From contig PATZ01000029.1 of NCBI GenBank assembly GCA_002712575.1, positions 20,585 through 38,131 on the forward strand: DNA of 17,547 nucleotides. Direction: 5' to 3'. Within the stretch, counting starts at the first letter, position 1. Each line of letters begins with the position of its first letter. Shown piece by piece: positions 1 to 12,016 of this stretch. This DNA comes from Methanobacteriota archaeon (lineage in GTDB: Archaea > Thermoplasmatota > Poseidoniia > Poseidoniales > Thalassarchaeaceae). The position numbers and the translations under genes are program-made. Below the pieces are notes generated by a model. That model saw only the letters and a program-made list of their open reading frames with translations. It was not told the DNA's origin and did not search any database.

Positions 1-3000
1 GCAAGGTGTAACTTACATGCCAATAATATTGACCCCAATAGAAAACTTTCTCCAGATACTTCTCCGGAGGATGCAGAGCAATACGTTAAATTATTGCGAA
101 AATTTGGAGAAGACCCTGTAGATCCTGGCGGTTATTTTATCATTAATGGTACTGAGAGAGTTTTGATATCAATGGAAGATTTGGCGCCAAATAGAGTGAC
201 TGTTGAGAGAAATAAGAAATACGCTCATGACACTGAAGTAGCTAAAATATTCTCGCAGAAAGATGGTGTTCGTAAACCTCTCAATGTTGAAAAACGTAGA
301 GATGGTATGCTGATGGTAAAAATTCCTAGTGCCGGAACAACCGCTATCCCCGTAGTTCTTTTAATGAGGGCATTAGGGATGTCAAATGATAGAGAAATTT
401 TCTCTTCAATTGCAGGTCCAGTAGAGGCTATGAAATACACTGTCGCCAATCTTAATGATGTGAAAGATAACGAAGAATATGGTGTAGAAAATGAAGAAGA
501 AGCCCTTGCTTGGTTAGAGAAAAAATTTGCTGCAGGACAACAAAAAGAATATCGTGAATCTAGAGTTCAAAATTTATTAGATAAAGAACTCCTACCTCAC
601 TTGGGCGCTTCATATGAACATCGCCAGAAAAAATCTATTTTCCTAGGTAGGATTGTGAGACAAGTTCTTGAGATGGCAATCAACAATAAAGATCCTAATG
701 ACAAAGATCACTATGCGAACAAAAGAGTACGATTAGCCGGAGACCTTATCGAAGACCTATTTCGAGTAAGTCTTCAACAACTTGCTAGAGATTTAAAGTA
801 TCAACTAGAGAGGCATCATAACAGAAAGCGTGAATTAAAAATTAACTCATGTCTAAGGCCTGACGTTTTAACATCAAAAATTATGCACGCTCTCGCAACA
901 GGTAATTGGGTAGGTGGAAGATCTGGAGTAAGTCAATTATTAGACAGGACTACATATCTCTCTGCATTATCTCACATGAGAAGAGTAACAAGTCCATTAG
1001 TTAGGAGTCAGCCACATTTCGAGGCACGTGATTTACATCCTACTCAGTGGGGGAGGCTATGCCCTAATGAAACTCCTGAGGGTCAAAACTGTGGTTTAGT
1101 TAAGAACGCTGCCCAAATGATAGATGTTTCTGAAGAAGTTTCGGAATCAGATGTCAAAGAATTACTAAAAGAAGCTGGAGTTGATGATTCACCGGAAGGT
1201 TGGGCAGATGGTTCTAGAGTCCATGTGAATGGAGATATCTTTGGACTACATAAGAGGCCACAAAAGTTAGTACAGAGAATTAAGAATAGTAGAAGATCAG
1301 GTAAAATAAGATCCGAAGTGAGCATAAGGCACGATACTGAAAACAAAGATGTCTTTATCAACACGGACAGAGGAAGAATTCTTCGTCCATTACTTGTTTT
1401 AGAAAATGGTAGCCTGACTCTTTCAAAACTTCATCTCGACTCTCTGAGAGATGGAAGTATGGATTTCAATGATTTATTGACTAATGGTGTAGTTGAATGG
1501 GTTGATGCGGAAGAAGAAGAAGATCTCTTAATCGCACCGAGGCCATACGACTTACCAGCTGTTTCTCCGAAGAATAAAAGACCAATTAATCCAGCAAAGG
1601 TAGAATGGCTAAATTTGGGGGAACCTAACATCACTCATGCCCATCTTTCTGCTGAAATACAAATGCCTAATGGTAAATCAAAGACTGAAAAATTCAAAGT
1701 ACCATTAAATTATTATCAGGAAGATGTTGATGCTCTTAAGAGAAGAGAAAAGAAAGCTCATACTGTACTAATATTTACGCACGTTGAAATAGACCCACAG
1801 TTAATATTGGGCGTTTGCGCTTCTCTAGTCCCATATCCGGAACATAATTCTACTCCAAGAGTTACTGGCGGGACAGCAATGGTAAAACAAAGTTTAGGAC
1901 TTTCAAGTGCGAATTATAGACTTCGTCCAGATACAAGAGCACACATAATGCACTATCCACAACGTTCAATTGTCGGTACAAGAGCTATGGACTCCACTAA
2001 GTTCAATGAAAGACCTGGAGGGCAAAATCTTGTAGTAGCAATAATGAGTCACCATGGATATAACATGCAAGATGCCATTGTAATGAATAAGGCATCTGTA
2101 GAGCGTTCAATGGGACGCTCATCATTCATGAGGACTTATAATGCTGAAAATAAGAGATTCCCTGGCGGTCAAGAAGAAAGAATCGAAATCCCTGGTACAG
2201 GTTTAGATGAAATAAAAGGCCTAAAATCATGGGATTCATATTCTCATCTTGAAAGGGATGGTTTACCTGTGCCTGAAACATTTTTGACAAGTGAAAAAGG
2301 AGGAAACCCAGTTCTAGTAGGAAAGACTAGTCCTCCAAGATTCTTGGAAGAAGCACACGGTGCATTCTTACAAGCGCAAGAAAGACGTGAATCGTCAATG
2401 AATGTCAGACATGGGGAAAATGGTTGGGTAGATAATGTATTCGTGACAGAGTCACTAGACTCTGGCAGACTCGTAAGAATAACTCTTAGAAGTAATAAAA
2501 TTCCTGAATTAGGCGATAAATTTGCAAGTCGACATGGTCAGAAAGGAATTATTGGTAGAATGGTAAACGAAGAAGATATGCCATTTACAGAAGATGGAGT
2601 TGTACCTGATATTCTGATTAACCCTCATGCTATTCCTTCTAGAATGACAGTGGCACACGTTCTTGAAATGATTGGAGGAAAAGTAGGTTCAATGGAAACT
2701 AGGAGAATTGATGGAACAGCATTCACAGGAGAAAAAGAAGAATCTCTAAGATCGGGCTTACTCAGAAATGGATTTAACCATACAGGGCGCGAATCAATGA
2801 TTAATGGTGAAACAGGAGAATCATACCCTGCCGAAGTTTTCGTTGGAGTAATTTATTATCAAAGATTACATCATTTAGTCAGTAGTAAATTACATGCTAG
2901 AAGTCGTGGTAGAGTTCAGATTTTGACAAGACAACCTACAGAAGGCCGTGCTAGACAGGGTGGTTTAAGATTCGGAGAAATGGAAAGAGATTGTTTGATT

Positions 3001-3245
3001 TCACATGGTGCATCTATGGTTATCAAAGACAGACTTCTTGGAGAGTCTGATGGTATTGATTTATTCGTTTGCGCTCAATCAGGTCATATCGCATGGTATG
3101 ATCCAAGAAAAAGAACATATGTGTCTCCGATACATGGAGATGGCGCAGAGGTTTACAAAATTCAAACCTCGTACGCGTTCAAACTTCTACTTGATGAAAT
3201 GAAGAGTTTAGGTGTTGCAATGAGATTAGAACTGGAGGATCAAAG

Positions 3246-3249
<4 letters not shown>
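1..3249 (+). CDS. rpoB: DNA-directed RNA polymerase subunit B (fused type), 5'-partial
   Basis: Second-largest subunit of archaeal RNA polymerase, which with A'/A'' forms the catalytic cleft. The reading frame is open to base 1 (it begins ARCNLH), so the gene starts upstream; a TTG at 94 is internal. The 1082 visible residues include DPGGYFIINGTERVL (121-165), the Rpb2 domain 3 signature LHPTQWGRLCPNETPEG, the euryarchaeal-type IKQSLG/RPDTR/HYPQ region, and the active-centre motif GDKFASRHGQKG (2512-2547). B'' and B' are fused, unlike in halobacteria and many methanogens. Two oddities: about 65 extra residues between the WVDAEEEE motif and THVEIDP (about 1540-1770), and a C-terminal clamp zinc ribbon in which only one of four usual cysteines remains (C at 3070, then S at 3079, S at 3124, H at 3133). 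The stop overlaps the rpoA1 start (ATGA). Roughly 100-150 N-terminal residues are probably missing. Confidence 0.97.
3234..3238 (+). promoter_or_regulatory. Ribosome-binding site of rpoA1
   Basis: GGAGG lies inside the end of rpoB with a seven-base spacer to the ATG at 3246. It supports this start and translational coupling through the ATGA overlap. Confidence 0.7.
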
Positions 3250-7906
<4,657 letters not shown>

Positions 7907-7911
7907 GGAGG
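7907..7911 (+). promoter_or_regulatory. Ribosome-binding site of rpl30e
   Basis: GGAGG immediately follows the rpoA2 stop, six bases before the ATG at 7918. It fixes the start of the small ribosomal-protein gene. Confidence 0.75.
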
Positions 7912-7917
7912 AATATA

Positions 7918-8214
7918 ATGGATTTAGCACGTCAATTAAAACAAGGAATGAATACTGGAACTTTACTATTCGGTCAAAGGCAAACCATGAGTGCCTGTTC
8001 TAGAGGAGATGCGCGGATGGTTTTAGTAGCTGCCAACTGCCCTCAGGAATACATTTCTAACCTCCAATCTAAACATCCTGATGTGCCAGTACATCAAGTA
8101 TTGTTAGTAAATCGACAATTAGGTGCTGCTTGTGCAAAACCATTTCCTGTTAGTACTCTTTGTGTTACTGATCCTGGACAAAGTGAATTATTAACGCTAA
8201 GTCAGAATATTTGA
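7918..8214 (+). CDS. rpl30e: 50S ribosomal protein L30e
   Basis: Small RNA-binding protein of the L7Ae/L30e fold in the archaeal large ribosomal subunit, 98 residues, a normal length. Recognisable segments are the N-terminal helix with MNTGTLLFGQRQT, the strand-turn RMVLVAANCPQEY, and the C-terminal ELGTLCGKPF-like segment (here QLGAACAKPFPVSTLCVTDPG). The position directly after rpoA2 is the classical archaeal place for this gene, which strengthens the call. Usually nusA, rpsL, rpsG and fusA follow; here the next gene is an unrelated protein 67 bases on. Translation probably depends on the strong GGAGG between rpoA2 and this ATG, as part of the same transcript as the polymerase genes. Confidence 0.93.
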   Translation: MDLARQLKQGMNTGTLLFGQRQTMSACSRGDARMVLVAANCPQEYISNLQSKHPDVPVHQVLLVNRQLGAACAKPFPVSTLCVTDPGQSELLTLSQNI

Positions 8215-8228
8215 CACTTGAGAAGTCT

Positions 8229-8253
8229 ATTTTGCAAAATTTTAGGGTTTTAT
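8229..8253 (+). terminator. T-rich tract, possible end of the rpo-rpl30e transcript
   Basis: The 67-base gap after rpl30e contains three short T runs (TTTT, TTTT, TTTT) within 25 bases and no stable stem. Archaeal termination often uses such T-rich tracts. The background is itself AT-rich, so this is only a candidate. Confidence 0.25.
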
Positions 8254-8281
8254 TCAAATTCCTCCATTATCTCGCAAGGGC

Positions 8282-9217
8282 ATGGAAAGTGAAATTCGTA
8301 ATTTAATAAAATTACGGGGAGAAAATTTTCATAATCAGAATTATGATTTCTCCTCTATCGATTTCAATTTCATCGGTAAAGTAGATTCTTTTCAAGATTT
8401 AGAAGAATTTCCTTCTACATCACTTTTTATTTGGCATGTCAGTGAAGGAATTACTAAATTAAATAATTTTGAGATAGAAAGATGGAGTGTTGATGCTCCT
8501 TCCGGAAATCATTTGATAATTTCGGAGAGATTTATTGATGATAATTTAAATTTAAAAGACTATAGAAAAAACAAGATTTTTTTTTGGGGTCCAAATGAAC
8601 TTTCACAATGGTTTGGAAGAGCAATATTGAATAAAGAAATTCAATTATCAATTATCAAAGATAACAATATTGATGACGAAACTAGTGAAGTAAATGAAAT
8701 TAGAAGTATTGATAATTCTATTTTAACATTAAAGCCCAATATAGAAATATCTATTTGGTTATCCAATAAAGGACTATCTGGTATAACATATACTCCAATT
8801 TTACTTTCATCTAAGTTATGGGAGGTCGATGGTGAATTACTTGGTCCAGATGGTCTTATTGAAAGGAAAAAGTGGAAGATCATAGAAGATCCATGGGAAA
8901 ATAATTTTATTTTATATTCTTATATGGATGTTCTGTCGCTTTCTCCGTCATTGAGAATTATTGAACCAAAGAAAAATTTATGGAAAGATAAGTTCCAGGT
9001 AATAGAACTTATCGGCCCATTAATTAATGAAAAACGTCAAGGAAAACCAAAAAATGCTGGATTATTCACTCAAAGTATGGTTCTACAGAATTGGGAATTT
9101 AAATCTGATAATTGTCATCTTAATTGGAAAAAGATACTTATTCCTGCTTGGATTGTAAATACTGAAAATAAGCAATTAATTCACGGCATTAGTGGTAAAG
9201 AGATTCCAATGTTATGA
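8282..9217 (+). CDS. Hypothetical soluble protein
   Basis: 311 residues, not recognised. There is no signal peptide or membrane segment. The protein is rich in Asn, Ile and Trp. The N-terminal part alternates predicted strands and helices and includes SLFIWHVSEG, WSVDAPSGNHLIISERF and a segment FFWGPNELSQWFGRAIL. That last segment, a strand leading to a helix after a 'LIISER' strand, is reminiscent of the end of Mrr/Holliday-resolvase-like nuclease folds, but no complete PD-(D/E)XK triad is evident and no nuclease claim is made. The C-terminus (LIPAWIVNTENKQLIHGISGKEIP) looks like a small beta unit of the 'tGe' kind. The ATG has no well-placed ribosome-binding site (AAGGG lies only one base away), so it may be leaderless or have a weak start. 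Its TGA touches the stop of the convergent coiled-coil gene. Confidence 0.75.
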   Translation: MESEIRNLIKLRGENFHNQNYDFSSIDFNFIGKVDSFQDLEEFPSTSLFIWHVSEGITKLNNFEIERWSVDAPSGNHLIISERFIDDNLNLKDYRKNKIFFWGPNELSQWFGRAILNKEIQLSIIKDNNIDDETSEVNEIRSIDNSILTLKPNIEISIWLSNKGLSGITYTPILLSSKLWEVDGELLGPDGLIERKKWKIIEDPWENNFILYSYMDVLSLSPSLRIIEPKKNLWKDKFQVIELIGPLINEKRQGKPKNAGLFTQSMVLQNWEFKSDNCHLNWKKILIPAWIVNTENKQLIHGISGKEIPML

Positions 9218-10069
9218 TTAATTCCTTTGCAACGACAACAACTCGTCTGTAGATAAAGTATCTCCGGACATCAATCTACTCATTAAATCGGAAACTTCTA
9301 CCTTTTCTTCTGCAATCTCTTCTGTAGTAATCTCCTTGAGTAAATCTTGCATTGAATGGATACATCTTAATGCTACTACATATCTACTATGCATTATATC
9401 CGCTTCTCTTTTTGATATTGTTACTTCCATCTGTGCATTGTTTGCAATTTCCCTTAATCTATCTACTTCTTCAGATAGTTCCATCATCAAGTCATGAGCT
9501 TCTTGAGCTTTCTTAACGGCATCTTCAACATTGTCATGTGCCTTTGCTTGAGAATATTTTGCCTCTCTTTCATTCCTTTTTAGGTTTCCAAAAATATCTT
9601 GTTTTCCAACCTTCTTGGCTTCTTTATAATCTCTACTTAATTTCTTCATTTTATTGAAGAATTCCTTTTCTTTTTTTCCAGAAAAAGCACCCCTCTCATA
9701 CATATTTTCTAATTTATCCATTTCAGACTTTATTCTACGAGGATCAGGTCCGGATTTTTTACTGGTTCGATTCTCTTTATCTCCCATTTTTTCTTTCATT
9801 TCTTTTCTGATTAGTTTCAATTTTTCAGATTTTTCAAATCTTATTTCCTTTAATTCCTTTACATTAATATTTGCAGCATCTCTTACGATTTTCTGTTTTT
9901 GTACTTCTGAAATTAATTCTTTAACCTGAATATTGATTTCATTTCTCTTATCCAAATGTTTACGAACTCTATTATTCCATTCATCTCTTTGCTCTTTATT
10001 ATTGCTCAATTCCAAATTAATTTTTTCAGTAAGTGGATTGAATATATCGCCAACCTCACTATAATCCAT
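9218..10069 (-). CDS. COG1340-like archaeal coiled-coil protein (paralogue A)
   Basis: About 283 residues, almost entirely charged heptad-type coiled coil; no membrane segment. A longer frame opens at a TTG (10093), but the ATG at 10069 is preferred: GGTGG stands seven bases upstream and a TATA-like box sits at the right distance for a short leader. The middle carries the family pattern LENMYERGAFSGKKE. Further on come HxxM (H192, M195) and HxxY (H227, Y230), 35 residues apart, both shared with the coiled-coil gene at 15916. The C-terminus has a short module, LMSRLMSGDTLSTDELLSLQ, similar to the end of the neighbouring paralogue. COG1340 is a family of uncharacterised archaeal coiled-coil proteins, sometimes misnamed phosphoserine phosphatase; no catalytic domain is visible here. 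The gene lies downstream of the other two minus-strand paralogues. Confidence 0.85.
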   Translation of the reverse strand: MDYSEVGDIFNPLTEKINLELSNNKEQRDEWNNRVRKHLDKRNEINIQVKELISEVQKQKIVRDAANINVKELKEIRFEKSEKLKLIRKEMKEKMGDKENRTSKKSGPDPRRIKSEMDKLENMYERGAFSGKKEKEFFNKMKKLSRDYKEAKKVGKQDIFGNLKRNEREAKYSQAKAHDNVEDAVKKAQEAHDLMMELSEEVDRLREIANNAQMEVTISKREADIMHSRYVVALRCIHSMQDLLKEITTEEIAEEKVEVSDLMSRLMSGDTLSTDELLSLQRN

Positions 10070-10107
10070 CAATATGCCACCTATTATGTCCAATCCGACT
10101 TCGATTG

Positions 10108-10120
10108 TTAATATAAATTA
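10108..10120 (-). promoter_or_regulatory. Probable TATA box of coiled-coil gene A
   Basis: On the minus strand the 74 bases between the stop of the upstream gene and the ATG at 10069 contain TTTATATTAAC (about 10108-10117). Initiation about 25 bases downstream would give a leader near 15-20 bases that includes the GGTGG site. The box would be too close for a start at the TTG, which supports the shorter protein. Confidence 0.5.
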
Positions 10121-10143
10121 ATACTAAAATAAATCCTTATTTT

Positions 10144-11112
10144 CTATTCATTTTCTCTTAATGCTGCACTATTTCCCTTCCTTGCCTTTCTTTTTGTATT
10201 TCCCAAACGTCTCATCTTTCTTTTTTTATTACCCTTATTTTTTGAATCACTTTTCTTTGCTTTATTTGATTTTATACTGTCTAAAGCTCCATGATCTAAT
10301 AGTACATCAAATTCAGAGGCATCAAGAACTCCTCCTTCATTTATTTTACTCTTAACCTTAGATAAACTAATTTTTTTATTTGATAAATTCTTTTTCTTCA
10401 ATATTTTTTTTATTTTTACAAGATTTGACTTCAAATCATTTCTTTCCAATTTTAATTCATCTAGTTTTTTATCTATTGAAGATATTTTTTTACTTATCTT
10501 CTTTATTTCCTTTCTTGTAACTATCTTCCCCTTAGATTCAGGATTATTCTCCATCTCGGATATATTTTTTTCTTTTTCTTCTCTCTGACTATCTAATTTT
10601 TTAGCAACCTCCCTAAGTTTGGTGATATTTTCTATATATTCTATATGCGCCTTTTCAGATTCTCTTTTCCTTTTAATGCAAACCTGTAATTCAAAGAATT
10701 TTTTGAATAAGTCTTGCTCCCTCTCTAATGTTGGCACTGTCGTTAAATCATTATTAATTGTCGTCAGGTTTTCATAACTTTTTATTATCCATTTTTCTAA
10801 TATTTCACTTGGTGGAGGAATTAATTCATTTACTAAATCTCTAATTTTCTTTAAATCTTCTGATTTTTTCCTATATCCATTAAATTCATTTAGTAATTCT
10901 CGCCTTTCTTCATCCATCGAATCTACTTCTTTCATCATTTCTCGAAGTGTTTTCACTATGTCTATTTGATTTCTTCTATCTTCTAAATATTCTTTAAATC
11001 TTTTTTCATTAGATTCTATGTCTCTTTGCATTTCTTTTTTTAATTGTATAATTTCTTCGAATTCCATATTTTTCAAATCAACACCAGATTTATTTTCTGA
11101 TGCACTAGTCAT
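10144..11112 (-). CDS. COG1340-like coiled-coil protein with basic tail (paralogue B)
   Basis: 322 residues, highly charged coiled coil, no membrane segment or enzyme motif. It starts with ATG overlapping the stop of the preceding gene (ATGA), and GAGGAAGAGG within that gene's last codons serves as ribosome-binding site. The two genes are therefore translationally coupled. The centre has the family-like segment NDLTTVPTLEREQDLFKKF, followed by KAHIEYI, a lone trace of the histidine motif found in the other three. Residues about 252-277 repeat the short C-terminal module seen in paralogue A (KINEGGVLDASEFDVLL). The last 40 residues are a Lys/Arg-rich, presumably disordered tail (KKRKMRRLGNTKRKARKG), suggesting binding to nucleic acid, ribosome or another acidic surface (inference). 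This is the most divergent of the four coiled-coil proteins. Confidence 0.85.
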   Translation of the reverse strand: MTSASENKSGVDLKNMEFEEIIQLKKEMQRDIESNEKRFKEYLEDRRNQIDIVKTLREMMKEVDSMDEERRELLNEFNGYRKKSEDLKKIRDLVNELIPPPSEILEKWIIKSYENLTTINNDLTTVPTLEREQDLFKKFFELQVCIKRKRESEKAHIEYIENITKLREVAKKLDSQREEKEKNISEMENNPESKGKIVTRKEIKKISKKISSIDKKLDELKLERNDLKSNLVKIKKILKKKNLSNKKISLSKVKSKINEGGVLDASEFDVLLDHGALDSIKSNKAKKSDSKNKGNKKRKMRRLGNTKRKARKGNSAALRENE

Positions 11113-11990
11113 TCCTCTTCCTCCACTTTTTTACTGTTGATATTATTTTTTCCCTTTTTATTTTTATTGGAAGTAAAAGATGACATTCCTCCTTGTTGAA
11201 CTTTCATTGCTAGCGTCATTAATTCATCAAAACCATCTAGAATTGTATTTTCCCAGTATGATATGTCTCTATCTAAATTTTTTAATAGTTGCCTAGCCCG
11301 ATCTCTTTGCCTTTCTATGTCTAATAACTCTGTCTTTCTTGCCATATATTTTGCATGAATTGGCTCTCCAAGATTGACATTTTTAATCATCTCTTTATGT
11401 TCTTTATCTGCAGCCTTATACAGAGAATTCATTTTTTTTCTCTTTTCAATAAACTCTGCCATTTGAGGATTTGAAGATTTACGTTCTTTTAGCCATAATT
11501 CATTTTGTCTTATTATATTCCGTCTTGCATCTATCATTTTCTTCTCTGCTTTATGATCAAGTGCAACTGTTTGAATATTAAACTCTATTTCTTCCAATTC
11601 TTCCATCATTCTTTCCTTCTTCCACTTTGGATCTAGATTGATCATATTGCCAGATTCAGTTAATGCAATTTGAATATCTTTAATTTTTTTCCAGATTTCT
11701 CCCGCTTCTTTTTGATAGGCATCTCTCTGTTTTTTAATTTCAGATATTTTTTTATTTATTTTTTCATTTTTTTCTTTAATTTTTATCAATTTGGGCGTCA
11801 ATGCTTCCGATTCATTATCTAGATTTTTTATTATATTTGGCAGTTGTTCCTTTAATGCCTTACGCCTAATTAATAACGCTTCAGCAATCTCTTTAGGAGT
11901 TACACTGAGTAAAGTGTCTGTATCCACATGTCGCCCACTTAATTTCATCATTAAAATGTCTCTATCCTTTACAAAGAGGGTTTCATTCAT
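11109..11990 (-). CDS. COG1340-like coiled-coil protein (paralogue C)
   Basis: 293 residues, coiled coil from about residue 40 to 250. It shows the clearest family signature: LEEIEFNIQTVALDHKAEKK (residues 132-151), matching the 'LEw..qT..L...E' pattern I recall for COG1340. HxxM (H198, M201) and HxxY (H212, Y215) are present but only 14 residues apart, against 35 in two paralogues: exactly three heptads fewer. The tail (residues about 263-293) is Lys/Asn-rich and ends in an acidic run. It is the first gene of the minus-strand cluster and overlaps the next by four bases. The ATG at 11990 lies 26 bases from the divergent gene and has no ribosome-binding site; in-frame ATGs at codons 14 and 15 (11951, 11948) are possible starts and would widen the gap to about 65 bases. 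Confidence 0.85.
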   Translation of the reverse strand: MNETLFVKDRDILMMKLSGRHVDTDTLLSVTPKEIAEALLIRRKALKEQLPNIIKNLDNESEALTPKLIKIKEKNEKINKKISEIKKQRDAYQKEAGEIWKKIKDIQIALTESGNMINLDPKWKKERMMEELEEIEFNIQTVALDHKAEKKMIDARRNIIRQNELWLKERKSSNPQMAEFIEKRKKMNSLYKAADKEHKEMIKNVNLGEPIHAKYMARKTELLDIERQRDRARQLLKNLDRDISYWENTILDGFDELMTLAMKVQQGGMSSFTSNKNKKGKNNINSKKVEEEE

Positions 11991-12016
11991 ACGGTACTAC
12001 TCTAGGGGCTGTATTG

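Noticed and set aside
94..96. TTG as start of rpoB
   Set aside because: The frame remains open to base 1 and upstream codons encode conserved RpoB sequence (ARCNLH...), so the gene is cut by the window edge.
8215..8281. tRNA or small RNA gene between rpl30e and the next gene
   Set aside because: Only 67 AT-rich bases with no cloverleaf, T-loop sequence or stable stem.
9654..9929. Plus-strand frame of 91 codons with signal-like hydrophobic Phe/Ser sequence
   Set aside because: It is the reverse of a Lys/Glu-rich coiled-coil gene; such antisense frames are expected to be Phe/Ser/Leu-rich. The same holds for similar frames opposite the other coiled-coil genes.
11991..12016. DtxR/IdeR-type operator in the divergent gap
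   Set aside because: No palindrome resembling TTAGGTTAGSCTAACCTAA or an MntR box could be seen in these 26 bases.
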